Origin: Arthrobacter sp. U41
Lineage (GTDB): Bacteria > Actinomycetota > Actinomycetes > Actinomycetales > Micrococcaceae
DNA length: 64,000 nucleotides
Assembly (NCBI RefSeq): GCF_001750145.1
Contig: NZ_CP015732.1
Coordinates: 1,426,001-1,490,000, forward strand
Reading direction: 5' to 3'
Program-made: the position numbers and the translations under genes
Shown here: positions 55,390-64,000 of the stretch, in pieces
Layout of the letters: every line of letters starts with the position of its first letter
How positions within the stretch are numbered: position 1 is the stretch's first letter
The notes under the pieces: generated by a model
The model's input: only the letters and a program-made list of their open reading frames with translations
The model's database searches: none
Told to the model about the DNA's origin: nothing

Positions 55390-56946
55390 GTGAAACCGGA
55401 CGCGGCCCCGGAGGCTTCCGCGGGCGCCGGGGAGGGAACCCCCGACGGCGCGTGGCTGCGCGTGCACCCGGCCTCACCCTTCCTACGCGGCTGGGTGGCG
55501 CTGGCCGCCATCGGATTCTTCTTCTTCCGGGATACCTTCGAGCGGATGCTCCAGGGCGGCCCCTTCATCGATGAGCGGATCGCCGGCCGGGCACCGTGGC
55601 TGCTACTTGGCGGCGGCATCCTGCTGCTGCTTACCGTGCTCGGCTACATCCTGAGCTGGCACTTCACCCGCTACCAGGTGGCCGAAGGCTATGTCCGGCT
55701 GAACACCGGTTTCCTTTTCAAGCAGCAGCGGCAGGCCAGGCTGGACAGGGTCCAGGCGATCGACATCGTCCAGCCGCTGCTGGCCCGGATCTTCGGGCTT
55801 GCCGAGCTCAAATTCGAGGTCGCCGACGCCGGCGATTCCGCCGTGCGGCTCGCGTATCTCCGCATGGACGAGGCACGCCAGCTCCGGGCCACCATCCTGG
55901 CCCGCGCCGCCGGAGCGGTGCCGGACCCCGCACGCCCCGGGGCCGCCGCCGCGGAAGCGCCCGAACACGCCGTGCTGACCGTACCGCCGGGACGCCTGCT
56001 CGGATCCCTGGTCCTGAGCGAGCAGACCCTGTTCGTGGTCGCCGGCGGCGCCGCCTCCGTTGTGCTCTCCACCCTTACCGAGAACCGCAGCTTTTACCTC
56101 TTCCTGATTCCCGCGGCGCTGGGCATGGTGGCCGCGTACTGGAATTCCCTCAACAGGGGTTACAACTTCACCGCCGCCATTTCCCCGGACGGCATCCGGC
56201 TGCGCTACGGACTGCTGGACACTCAGGCGCAGACCCTGCCGCCGGGCCGGATCCAGGCACTGCGGATCAGCCAGCCCCCGCTCTGGCGGATCTTCGGCTG
56301 GTACCGGATCCAGGTCAACGTGGCCGGCTACGGCGCCGCGGGAAACGACGGCGAGGGCGGCACCTCCCGGACCACGCTCCTGCCGGTGGGGACCTTCCCC
56401 GAGGTCCTCACCATGCTCTCCCTCGTCCTGCCCGACCCGGGCACCCCGGACCCGGTGCGGGTCTTCGCAGCCGGCATCAACGGCCTCGCCGGCCCTGCGG
56501 CGGATCCGGCGGTTCCGGGGCACAACGACGGCGGCTTCGTCACCACCCCGCGGCGGGCCCGGCTGCTGGCGCCACTGGGCTGGCGGCGCAACGGATTCAC
56601 CGCCACCGACACGGCCCTGCTGATCCGCTCCGGCCGCTGGTGGCGGAACCTCGTGGTGGTCCCGCACCAGCGCACCCAGTCGATGGCGCTGGAGCAGGGA
56701 CCCCTGGCCAGACGCTTCCGGGTCGCGGACCTGGTGCTGCACACCACCGCCGGACCGGTTTCCCCGCGGCTGGTCCAGGCCGGCCTGGACGAGGGGCGTG
56801 CCCTGCTGGATGCACAGGCGGCCCGCGCCCGGGCGGCACGCAAACGCCAGACCAGCGAGCACTGGCTGGACCAGGTCCGGGCACTCGTGGCCGAACCCTC
56901 CCACACCGAAGAACCCAACAGACAGGACCACCGGCAGCATGGCTAA
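55390..56946 (+). CDS. PH-domain membrane protein (YdbT-like)
   Basis: The 518-residue partner of the YdbS-like protein contains repeated bacterial PH-like domains (about 95-180, 255-330, 400-480) separated by hydrophobic pairs. Markers are RLNTGFLFKQQRQARLDRVQAIDI and LRYGLLDTQAQTLPPGRIQAL. GTG 55390 is preceded by GTTAGGGGAACTCG, a modest ribosome binding site. It overlaps the next gene by eight bases. Confidence 0.85.
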   Translation: MKPDAAPEASAGAGEGTPDGAWLRVHPASPFLRGWVALAAIGFFFFRDTFERMLQGGPFIDERIAGRAPWLLLGGGILLLLTVLGYILSWHFTRYQVAEGYVRLNTGFLFKQQRQARLDRVQAIDIVQPLLARIFGLAELKFEVADAGDSAVRLAYLRMDEARQLRATILARAAGAVPDPARPGAAAAEAPEHAVLTVPPGRLLGSLVLSEQTLFVVAGGAASVVLSTLTENRSFYLFLIPAALGMVAAYWNSLNRGYNFTAAISPDGIRLRYGLLDTQAQTLPPGRIQALRISQPPLWRIFGWYRIQVNVAGYGAAGNDGEGGTSRTTLLPVGTFPEVLTMLSLVLPDPGTPDPVRVFAAGINGLAGPAADPAVPGHNDGGFVTTPRRARLLAPLGWRRNGFTATDTALLIRSGRWWRNLVVVPHQRTQSMALEQGPLARRFRVADLVLHTTAGPVSPRLVQAGLDEGRALLDAQAARARAARKRQTSEHWLDQVRALVAEPSHTEEPNRQDHRQHG

Positions 56947-57847
56947 ACCAGGACGACTCGGCATCGGAATCATCGGCGCCGGCAAGGTGGGCGCCGTGCT
57001 GGGGGCGGCACTGCGCGGGGCGGAGCACGCCATCATCGGAGTCTCCGCCGTTTCGGACGCAAGCCGCGAACGTGCCGACGCCCTGCTGCCCGGGGTCCCG
57101 GTGCTGGACGTGCCGGACATCGTCGAGCGCGCCGAACTGGTGCTCCTGGCCGTCCCCGACGACGCACTGGGCCCGCTCGTCGAAGGCCTGGCGAAGCTCG
57201 GCGCCTGGCAGCCCGGCCAGCTCGTGGCCCACACCTCCGGTCGTTTCGGCGTCGGGATCCTGCATTCCGTCCGGGCCGCCGGCGCCATCCCGCTGGCGCT
57301 GCACCCTGCGATGACCTTCACCGGAATGAGCCTGGACCTCACCCGGCTGCTGGATTGCACCTTTGGCGTCACGGCGGACGCCGCGATGCTACCCATCGCG
57401 CAGGCCCTCGTGGTGGAAATGGGGGCGGAGCCGGTCGCGATCGCCGAGGCCGACCGCACGCTGTACCACGCGGCCCTCGCCCACGGCTCCAACCATCTGG
57501 TCACCCTGGTGGCGCAGTCCTCGCAGCTGCTCCGGGAGGTCGGCGTTGAAGCCCCCGAGCGGATGCTGGGGCCGTTGCTGCGGGCGACCCTGGAGAACGC
57601 GCTCGCCTCGGGCGAGTCGGCCCTGACCGGTCCGGTGGCCCGCGGCGACACGGGCACCGTGGCCGCGCACGCCGAGTCCCTGCGGGAGCACGACGGCGGC
57701 TCCGACGGCGATATTCTGGAGGCGTACCTGGCCATGGCCCGGGCGACGGCCCGCCGGGCGGGACGCCGGGGTCTGCTGAAGCCGGAGCAGCTCGACGCCG
57801 TCACCAAGGCGCTCGAGGGCCCGGACGATAATGGCAAACAACCCTAA
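56939..57847 (+). CDS. Rossmann-fold and DUF2520 domain protein
   Basis: A 302-residue NAD(P)-binding protein: [13 protein letters not shown] (residues about 10-22) followed by the DUF2520 helical domain with HPAMTFTG and the HGSNHLVTL segment. It resembles ketopantoate or 6-phosphogluconate reductases and lies right before panC in many actinobacteria, so a role in pantothenate synthesis has been proposed by position. That is inference. Confidence 0.87.
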   Translation: MAKPGRLGIGIIGAGKVGAVLGAALRGAEHAIIGVSAVSDASRERADALLPGVPVLDVPDIVERAELVLLAVPDDALGPLVEGLAKLGAWQPGQLVAHTSGRFGVGILHSVRAAGAIPLALHPAMTFTGMSLDLTRLLDCTFGVTADAAMLPIAQALVVEMGAEPVAIAEADRTLYHAALAHGSNHLVTLVAQSSQLLREVGVEAPERMLGPLLRATLENALASGESALTGPVARGDTGTVAAHAESLREHDGGSDGDILEAYLAMARATARRAGRRGLLKPEQLDAVTKALEGPDDNGKQP

Positions 57848-57861
57848 GGAAGGTCCCTAAC

Positions 57862-58761
57862 TTGGCGATCCACCTCGTGACCACGGCCGCCCAGCTCCGG
57901 GCCGAAAGCACCCGTCTGCTCAAGGAAAAGGGCGGCACCTCGCAGGGCCTGGTTCCCACCATGGGCGCCCTGCACGAGGGGCACGCCGAGCTGGCGCGCA
58001 CCGCCGTCGGGCAGAACGAGGTGGTGGTGGTGAGCATCTTCGTCAACCCGCTGCAGTTCGGCGAGGGCGTGGATCTGGAACGGTACCCACGGACCCTGGA
58101 GGCGGACCTGGCGCTGCTGGACGCCGTGGGCGTGGACCTGGTGTTCGCTCCGGACGTGGACGAGGTCTACCCCGGAGGGGCGCCCAGGGTGCGGATCAGC
58201 GCGGGCCCGATGGCCCAGAAATGGGAGGGCGCGGCCCGGCCCGGGCACTTCGACGGTGCCCTGACCGTTGTGGCCAAGCTGCTGCACTACGGAATGCCCG
58301 GCGCGGCCCCGGGCGGGGATTTGCCGGCGTACCGGGCGTATTTTGGCCAGAAGGATGCGCAGCAGCTGGCACTCGTCCAGCGCATGGTGGCGGACCTGAA
58401 CTTCCCCGTGGAGATCGTCCCGGTGCCGATTGTGCGTTCCGCCGACGGACTGGCGCTCTCCAGCCGCAACCGCTTCCTCTCCGCCGAGGAACGCGAGGCG
58501 GCGCTGGTGCTCTCGCGGGCGCTGCGGCTGATCGAGGACCGGGCCAACGCCCACCAGCCGCTGGACCTTGAGTCCGCGCAGGCCCTCGTGGCGTCCCAGC
58601 CGCTCGTTGAACTGGACTACTTCGACGTGGTGGATCCCAACACCCTCGAACCGCTGGCCGAGAACTGCAGGGACACGCCGTTCCGCGGCGAGGGCCTGGC
58701 GCTCATCGCGGCCAGGGTGGGCCCGGTCCGTCTGATCGACAACGTCCCGCTGGACTCCTAG
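57862..58761 (+). CDS. panC: pantothenate synthetase (pantoate--beta-alanine ligase)
   Basis: The 299-residue enzyme joins pantoate and beta-alanine using ATP. It has [15 protein letters not shown] with the HxGH-type motif [17 protein letters not shown], the FGQKDAQQL loop and the SSRNRFLS motif. TTG 57862 has AAGGAAGG upstream. The stop codon overlaps the stop of the convergent SRPBCC gene by four bases (CTAG). Confidence 0.96.
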   Translation: MAIHLVTTAAQLRAESTRLLKEKGGTSQGLVPTMGALHEGHAELARTAVGQNEVVVVSIFVNPLQFGEGVDLERYPRTLEADLALLDAVGVDLVFAPDVDEVYPGGAPRVRISAGPMAQKWEGAARPGHFDGALTVVAKLLHYGMPGAAPGGDLPAYRAYFGQKDAQQLALVQRMVADLNFPVEIVPVPIVRSADGLALSSRNRFLSAEEREAALVLSRALRLIEDRANAHQPLDLESAQALVASQPLVELDYFDVVDPNTLEPLAENCRDTPFRGEGLALIAARVGPVRLIDNVPLDS

Positions 58762-59213
58762 ACGGTTCCGCTCTCGGCCATGAGCTTCAGGTTGTCGAGG
58801 GTTTGCTCCCTGGCCCTCTCCTGGAGCCGTTCCACGAGCACACGGTCTGCGAATTTGCCTATTGCTGCGCCCGGAACGTTGTATTCGATCTCCACGGATA
58901 CCTTGGTGCCGTTATTCTCGGGCTCGTAGTCCCAGGTCTGCCAGCCTTTAAGCGGCCCGTCGAATTCAATCCGCACGTGTTTGCCGCCGGACCCGGTCTG
59001 GGTGCTCTCGACCACCTTGGTCGTGACCGGGAACGGCACCCCGGCCATCAGGTAGCTGTGCTTGACGACGGTTCCGGCGCCGCCGTCGCCCTCCACGTTC
59101 TTTGCCTCGCTGAGGTTCACCCACCAGGACGACCAATGGTGGGGGTCCGTGGCGATCTCCGTGACCCGGTCCACGGGTGCGGCGATCTGGATGCTCTGCT
59201 GGATGTGGCCCAT
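58758..59213 (-). CDS. SRPBCC-family (START-like) protein
   Basis: A 151-residue START-like fold protein: [24 protein letters not shown] at the N-terminus and [20 protein letters not shown] later, a hydrophobic cavity fold of the polyketide-cyclase type. The ligand is unknown. ATG 59213 is preceded by AAGGAG; the longer frame to 59381 has no signal. Its end shares the palindromic CTAG with panC. Confidence 0.88.
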   Translation of the reverse strand: MGHIQQSIQIAAPVDRVTEIATDPHHWSSWWVNLSEAKNVEGDGGAGTVVKHSYLMAGVPFPVTTKVVESTQTGSGGKHVRIEFDGPLKGWQTWDYEPENNGTKVSVEIEYNVPGAAIGKFADRVLVERLQERAREQTLDNLKLMAESGTV

Positions 59214-59451
59214 CGAAAACTCCTTTGAACATGGGGTGAGGGGCAGCTCCCGGTTGGCACGGCGGGCGCTCCCTGCTCTCTCAAGGGAACGCCGCTGAGC
59301 GGACCGGGAGTAGGGCAGAAGGTCCTGCCGGACGCAGGGCGCAGTAATCTGTCTGCACCGGCGGGAATTACCTTGGCGCACCGCTGGTTGGCACCTGTTG
59401 TAGCGACGACGCTCGCAGACCCCATTTCAAAAACTCCCTGAGGGAACCCCC

Positions 59452-60937
59452 ATGTCTACAGACGTCACTTCAAAGCAGCCCGGCGATCCCGGGCACGCCG
59501 CGCACAGCCAGGTTCCCGGCGCGGCTGCTGCTCCGCCTGCGCCGCCGGCGAAGATGTCCCGGGAATCGGTCACCGTCATCGCCACCCTGCTGGTGGCCAC
59601 CTTCGTGGTCATCCTGAACGAAACCATCATGAACGTTGCGCTGCAGCGGCTGATGGTCGATCTCGGAGTCACCGCCCCCACGGTGCAGTGGCTGTCGACG
59701 GGTTTTATGCTCACGATGGCCATCGTGATCCCCACGACCGGCTTTATCCTGCAGCGGCTGTCCACCCGCGCCGTTTTTATGCTCGCCATGGGCCTGTTCT
59801 CCGGCGGCACGCTGCTCGCGGCGCTGGCCCCGGGATTCGAAATCCTCCTGCTCGCCCGGATCGTCCAGGCCGGCGGCACGGCCATCATGCTCCCGCTGCT
59901 GATGACCACCATCCTGACCCTGGTACCCGTGTCACGCCGCGGCTTCGTGATGGGCAACGTCAGCATCGCCATCTCGGTGGCGCCGGCCATGGGCCCCACG
60001 GTTTCCGGGCTGATTCTTGAGCACTTCTCCTGGCGCTTCCTGTTCGTCTTTGTCCTGCCGATCGCCCTGGCCGCGTTCGCCATCGGGGCCAGGTTCCTGA
60101 CCAACATCGGCGAAAAGGAAAACACCCGGCTCGACGTCCTGTCCGTGCTGCTGACCGTTCCGGCCTTCGGCGGACTCGTCCACGGACTGAGCCAGATCGG
60201 CGGCGGCCAGGGCGGTCCCGGCGCCCGCCGTCATCGCCCTGGCCGTGGGCGTCATCGCCATGGTCGCCTTTGTGCTCCGGCAGGTGCGGCTGCAGAAGTC
60301 TGAGGCGCCGCTGCTGGACCTGCGCGCCTTCACGTTCCGGATGTTCACGGTGTCCGTGCTGCTGCTGGTGGTGGCCATGGTCGCCCTCTTCGGCGCGGTG
60401 ATCCTCCTGCCGTTGTACCTGCAGGAAATTCGTGGCCTGACGTCGCTGGAGACGGGGCTGACCCTGCTGCCCGGCGGCCTCGCGATGGGCCTGCTGGGGC
60501 CCTTCATCGGGCGGCTCTTCGACAAAGTGGGCCCGCTGCCGCTGACTGTCACCGGCTCGCTGCTGCTGGTGGTGGCCCTCTTCCAGTTCTCCCTGCTCGA
60601 CGCGGAAACGCCCGTCGGGTGGATCGTCGCGCTGTATGTGGGCCTGAGCCTGGGGCTGGCCCTGATCTTCACTCCCGCGTTCACGACCGGGCTGAACCCG
60701 CTGCCCCCGCACCTGTATTCACACGGCTCGGCGATTATGAGCACCCTGCAGCAGGTCGCCGGGGCCGCCGGAACGGCACTGCTCGTCTCCATCTACGCGG
60801 TGGTCTCCGCCGGCGCGGGAATGGTCGCGGGCATGCACGCGGCGTTCCTCACGGCATCGGTCATCGCCCTGGCCGCCGTCGTACTGGCCGTCATGATGCG
60901 CAAAACTGCCGGAGCGGAGCACCCCGCTTCGCACTAG
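59452..60937 (+). pseudogene. DHA2-type MFS exporter split by a frameshift near 60210
   Basis: Bases 59452-60215 encode an MFS drug:proton antiporter start (SVTVIATLLVATFVVILNETIMN, VQWLSTGFMLTMAIVIPTT), then the frame changes by one base around 60206-60220 in CAGGGCGGTCCCGG. Past that point the other frame reads VPAPAVIALAVGVIAMVAF and continues to 60937 with the family's C-terminal half. With a one-base correction the protein would be about 494 residues with about 14 membrane segments, the normal size. This is either a true pseudogene or a sequencing error in a GC-rich run. Confidence 0.85.
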
Positions 60938-60954
60938 CCCCAACGCGCTTAACT

Positions 60955-61017
60955 CAACGCGGGGTCACTTGGCGCCCATCCGGCCGACCGGAATGGGCGC
61001 CAAGTGACCCCGCGTTG
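60955..61017. repeat. 63-bp palindromic element, copy 2
   Basis: Perfect 25-base arms, beginning CAACGCGGGGTCACTTG and ending CAAGTGACCCCGCGTTG, around a 13-base loop. Same length and arm sequence as 44425-44487, with a changed inner arm (TTGGCGCCCAT instead of TTGCGGCCCAT). It lies between the convergent MFS and hydrolase genes. Confidence 0.93.
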
Positions 61018-61036
61018 CTGTCGCTGGGGCTGGCTG

Positions 61037-61870
61037 CTAGCTGGCGAAGAACTCGCTCAGCGCGGAGATGAGCTTGTCCGGTGCCTTGTTGACGCCGTCG
61101 TGGCCCATGCCGGGCAGGATCGTGTAGCTGGAGCCGGAGAGCACGTCGTGGATCTGGGCGCAGGCCACGCCGAAATACGCCGGGCTCTTCTCGCCAACGA
61201 TGATCAGCGTTTCCAGCGGCAGTTCCAGGAACGGCTCGGCCGGCATGTCGGCGGCGATGATGGCCTTGATCTCCCGGACGCCGGTCTTCATCAGCTCGCG
61301 CATCTGTTTGCCGAGCGGCGTGCCAGCAGCCAGTTTGTTCGCCAGGGTCAGCATGGACAGCGGCATCCGGGACAGGGCGCTGCCGGTCTCGAGGCCCCTG
61401 AGCAGCACGGCGAGGGCGCGGTCGTCGTCGCCTGCCGCCGTCGCCTTCTCATACTCGGTGGTCCAGTCCGCGGTGACGCTGTGGTTCACGGAGACGGCCG
61501 GATCGTACACGGCGAGGCGTTCCACCGGCAGGGTGCGGGCGGCGTGCAGTGCCACCGCGCCGCCGAAGCTGTGGCCGAAAACGTCGGTGCTGGAGGTGTG
61601 CTTCATGACCGCGTCGAGGTCTTTGATGTCCACGTCGAGGGTGTAGTCCTCCGGCTGCGGTGAGGAGGAGCCGCGGCCGCGCCGGTTGAAGGTATGCACC
61701 GGGCGTCCCAGCGATGCGCTGAGCTTCTGGGCGAAGCGGGTGTAGTCGGCGGCGGTCACCATGGAGGCCGCCACAACGACGACGCCGGAGCCCGCCGAGG
61801 CCAGCTCGGCACCCGTGCTGAAAAGCTCGATCGTTCCACCGTCGGGGGTTCTGATGTTCTCGCGGGTCAT
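61037..61870 (-). CDS. alpha/beta-fold hydrolase
   Basis: The 277-residue hydrolase has the nucleophile elbow GHSFGGAV with the catalytic Ser, and GMGHDGVNKAP near the C-terminus with the catalytic His. No signal peptide. Substrate unknown. It is convergent with the MFS gene and precedes no obvious partner on the minus strand. Confidence 0.88.
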   Translation of the reverse strand: MTRENIRTPDGGTIELFSTGAELASAGSGVVVVAASMVTAADYTRFAQKLSASLGRPVHTFNRRGRGSSSPQPEDYTLDVDIKDLDAVMKHTSSTDVFGHSFGGAVALHAARTLPVERLAVYDPAVSVNHSVTADWTTEYEKATAAGDDDRALAVLLRGLETGSALSRMPLSMLTLANKLAAGTPLGKQMRELMKTGVREIKAIIAADMPAEPFLELPLETLIIVGEKSPAYFGVACAQIHDVLSGSSYTILPGMGHDGVNKAPDKLISALSEFFAS

Positions 61871-61927
61871 GGTCAGAGCCTAGCCGAGGCTGCAGCTACG
61901 GCGTAGTAGCGTCCCCGGACTGCGAAC

Positions 61928-62554
61928 CTAGCTCCCCAGCCGGCCGCCGGAGACCTCCAGGTAGCAGGAGCCGCAGAGCGACTCGTACCAGACGTCCTGG
62001 CCGTCGATCGCGACCTGGTCGCCGTCGAAGACCACCTGGTCCCCGGCCCGGCGGGTGTTGAAGATGGCCTTGCGGCCGCAGCGGCAGATGGTCTTCAGTT
62101 CCTCAAGGGTGTGGGCGATCTCCAGGAGGCGCAGCGATCCCGGGAACGCCCGGGTGCGGAAGTCCGTGCGGATGCCGTACGCCAGCACCGGGACGTTGTC
62201 CAGGACAGCGATCCGGAACAGGTCGTCCACCTGGGCCGGTTCGAGGAACTGCGCCTCGTCCACCAGCAGGCAGGCCACCGGCTGCGTGTCCACATGCTCC
62301 AGCAGGGCGTCCGGGTCGTCTCCATGGGCCTGGGCGGTGAACAGCTCCCGCGCGGACGCCCCTGCCGGGATCAGGAAGTCCACCGAGCGCGTCATGCCCA
62401 GCCGGGACACGACGTCGGCGTCACCCTTGGTGTCCACATCCGGCTTGGCCAGCAGGACCCGCTGGCCGCGCTCCTCGTAGTTAAAGGCCGCCTGCAGCAA
62501 GCCCGTTGACTTGCCGGAGTTCATCGCGCCATAGCGGAAGTAGAGCTTGGCCAA
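61928..62554 (-). CDS. tdk: thymidine kinase
   Basis: The 208-residue type II thymidine kinase salvages thymidine. P-loop GAMNSGKST (about residues 9-17), VDEAQFLEP (Walker B), FRTRAFPGS and four zinc-binding Cys in CRCGRK and CGSCY. TTG 62554 has AAAGGA upstream at six bases; upstream frame extension is not family-like. It is divergent from lysS. Confidence 0.94.
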   Translation of the reverse strand: MAKLYFRYGAMNSGKSTGLLQAAFNYEERGQRVLLAKPDVDTKGDADVVSRLGMTRSVDFLIPAGASARELFTAQAHGDDPDALLEHVDTQPVACLLVDEAQFLEPAQVDDLFRIAVLDNVPVLAYGIRTDFRTRAFPGSLRLLEIAHTLEELKTICRCGRKAIFNTRRAGDQVVFDGDQVAIDGQDVWYESLCGSCYLEVSGGRLGS

Positions 62555-62787
62555 GGGGGTCCTTTCGAAAGGGTCGCCCACCGATTGTAAAGGCGCGCCC
62601 CTCCCGGCGAAGTACTCCGGACTCCCGCCCCCGCTCAGCATCGGAGCGGGGGCACGGACGCGAAGTCCGCCAAATCGGCGCCGGTGTCCAGCGCCGCCCG
62701 CATCCGGCGCAGCCTTGGGTCCGGTCCGCAACGGGCCGCAGCCGTGCCGGACCGGCCCGGGCGGAAACCCCGGTAAACTTAGGGATT

Positions 62788-64000
62788 GTGACTTCCCAAA
62801 ACACCTCCGCCCCGAACACCGCCGCCGACTCCCACGACGCCAGCGAACAGACGCGCATCCGCATGGAGAAGCGCGCCAGGCTGATCGAGCGCGGCATTGA
62901 GGCGTATCCGGTGGGTGTTGAGCGCACACATTCACTGGGTGAAATCCGGGAGAAGTACGCGCACCTCGAGGCCGACGAAACCACCGGCGACGTCGTCGGC
63001 GTGACCGGCCGCATCGTCTTCATCCGCAACACCGGCAAGCTCTGCTTCGCCACGCTCCAGGAGGGCGGCACCGACGGCAAGGCCGTCCGTCTGCAGGTCA
63101 TGCTGAGCCTGGCCAACATCGGCGAGGATGCGCTCGCCGACTGGAAGGCCCTCGTGGACCTCGGCGACCACGTGTTCGTCAAGGGCGAGGTGATCTCCTC
63201 GCGGCGCGGCGAGCTTTCGGTCATGGCCGGGTCATGGTCCATGGCATCCAAGGCGCTGCGACCGCTGCCGGTGCTGCACGCCGAGCTCAACGAGGAAACC
63301 CGCGTCCGCCAGCGCTACGTGGACCTCATCGTCCGGGACGAAGCCCGCGAAATGGTCTACACCCGTGCCGCCATTACCCGTTCCATCCGCGAGACCCTGC
63401 ACCGCCAGGGCTACGTCGAGGTGGAAACCCCGATGCTGCAGCTGGTTCACGGCGGCGCCACGGCACGCCCCTTCGAGACACACATGAACGCGTTCGACCA
63501 GAAAATGACCCTGCGGATCGCCACCGAGCTCTACCTTAAGCGAACCGTCGTCGGCGGAATCGACCGCGTCTACGACATGGGCCGGGTCTTCCGCAACGAA
63601 GGTGTGGACTCCACCCACAGCCCGGAATTCACCACCCTGGAGAGCTATGAGGCCTGGGCCGACCAGTTCGTCATGGCGGACCGCATCAAGGAACTCATCC
63701 TTGACGCCGCCGACGCGGCCGGCGTTGGCCGGGTCCTGCAGACCGAAGCGGGGGAGATCAACCTCGACGGCGACTGGGCGTGGATGGCGGTCTACCCGGG
63801 ACTGTCCGAAACCGTGGGCCAGGAAATCACGCCCGGGACCCCGGCGCCGGAACTGCTGGCGCTCGCCGCCAAGCACGAGGTCAAGGTTGACGCCAACTGG
63901 GATGCCGAGAAGCTGGTGGTCGAACTCTTCGGCGAACTGGTCGAGCCGACCCTGCTGAATCCGACCTTCGTCTACGACTACCCGCCGTCGGCCCAGCCGC
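62788..64000 (+). CDS. lysS: lysyl-tRNA synthetase, 3' end cut by window
   Basis: Open from GTG 62788 to the window end, 404 residues so far of about 500. An N-terminal anticodon-binding OB domain (about 55-175) precedes the class II catalytic core with motif 2 around GRVFRNEGVDSTHSPEF near residue 266 and the GGATARPFETH loop. TAAACT (62774-62779) lies eight bases before the GTG and no Shine-Dalgarno is visible. The frame reads to PTFVYDYPPSAQP at the edge with no stop. Confidence 0.95.
   Translation, partial: MTSQNTSAPNTAADSHDASEQTRIRMEKRARLIERGIEAYPVGVERTHSLGEIREKYAHLEADETTGDVVGVTGRIVFIRNTGKLCFATLQEGGTDGKAVRLQVMLSLANIGEDALADWKALVDLGDHVFVKGEVISSRRGELSVMAGSWSMASKALRPLPVLHAELNEETRVRQRYVDLIVRDEAREMVYTRAAITRSIRETLHRQGYVEVETPMLQLVHGGATARPFETHMNAFDQKMTLRIATELYLKRTVVGGIDRVYDMGRVFRNEGVDSTHSPEFTTLESYEAWADQFVMADRIKELILDAADAAGVGRVLQTEAGEINLDGDWAWMAVYPGLSETVGQEITPGTPAPELLALAAKHEVKVDANWDAEKLVVELFGELVEPTLLNPTFVYDYPPSAQP

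Overview
The window reads as chromosome of a high-GC actinobacterium of the family Micrococcaceae, most like Arthrobacter or Pseudarthrobacter. The evidence is the codon use, the frequent GTG and TTG starts, several genes with an apparent -10 box six bases before the start codon, an actinobacterial gene order (dacB - zinc metallopeptidase - tilS - hpt - ftsH - folE - folP - folB - folK - DUF3180 - panC - lysS) and a DUF222/HNH (13E12-type) protein. The species assignment is inference from sequence character; no search was run.

Bases 1-7215 hold a sugar or sugar-acid catabolic operon: an Asp/Glu-racemase-like enzyme (cut by the window start), a DUF1537 four-carbon acid sugar kinase, an RbsB/RbsA/RbsC-type ABC importer, an extended-SDR oxidoreductase and an RbsD-type pyranase. 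Two stem-loops lie between its cistrons. Bases 7216-9659 are gene-poor: a decayed IS110-family transposase fragment, two tiny overlapping genes, an atypical SDR with a palindromic operator, and a breakpoint that seems to have removed the metallo-beta-lactamase half of a rhodanese protein. I read 1 to about 9650 as an accessory segment joined to core chromosome.

Bases 9660-23583 mix housekeeping and stress genes: PfkB kinase, YbhB-like protein, HAD phosphatase, GDPD, NAD(P)HX dehydratase with a histidine phosphatase, glycerate kinase, a probable envelope/stress locus (DUF6766, DUF6328, a glucose/ribitol-type SDR, a disordered acidic protein), a DUF222/HNH protein and a uracil/xanthine permease. 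Bases 23799-37912 carry a RutE-like reductase, a membrane diguanylate cyclase, phosphoglucomutase, a DUF4190 protein, an APH-like kinase, a zinc alcohol dehydrogenase, an amidase, a rhodanese, prephenate dehydratase, a diacylglycerol-kinase-like lipid kinase, seryl-tRNA synthetase, a HAD hydrolase and an HTH protein.

Bases 38052-44989 hold phosphoketolase, a complete IS1380-family element (40541-42206, 15-bp inverted repeats, 5-bp duplication CTAAG) inserted exactly at the stop codon of a DUF429 gene, a type-B carboxylesterase and inorganic pyrophosphatase. Bases 45147-58761 are a long co-directional block for cell wall, tRNA modification, purine salvage, protein quality control, folate and pantothenate. 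The end carries an SRPBCC protein, a frameshifted DHA2-type MFS exporter, an alpha/beta hydrolase, thymidine kinase and the 5' part of lysS.

The least explained items are the sugar-acid operon with a racemase-fold enzyme lacking the second catalytic Cys, a 63-bp palindrome present twice with 25-bp arms, a stem-loop that may hide the transposase ribosome binding site, and a nested in-frame start in the acidic stress protein. I saw no CRISPR array, tRNA, rRNA or phage module.
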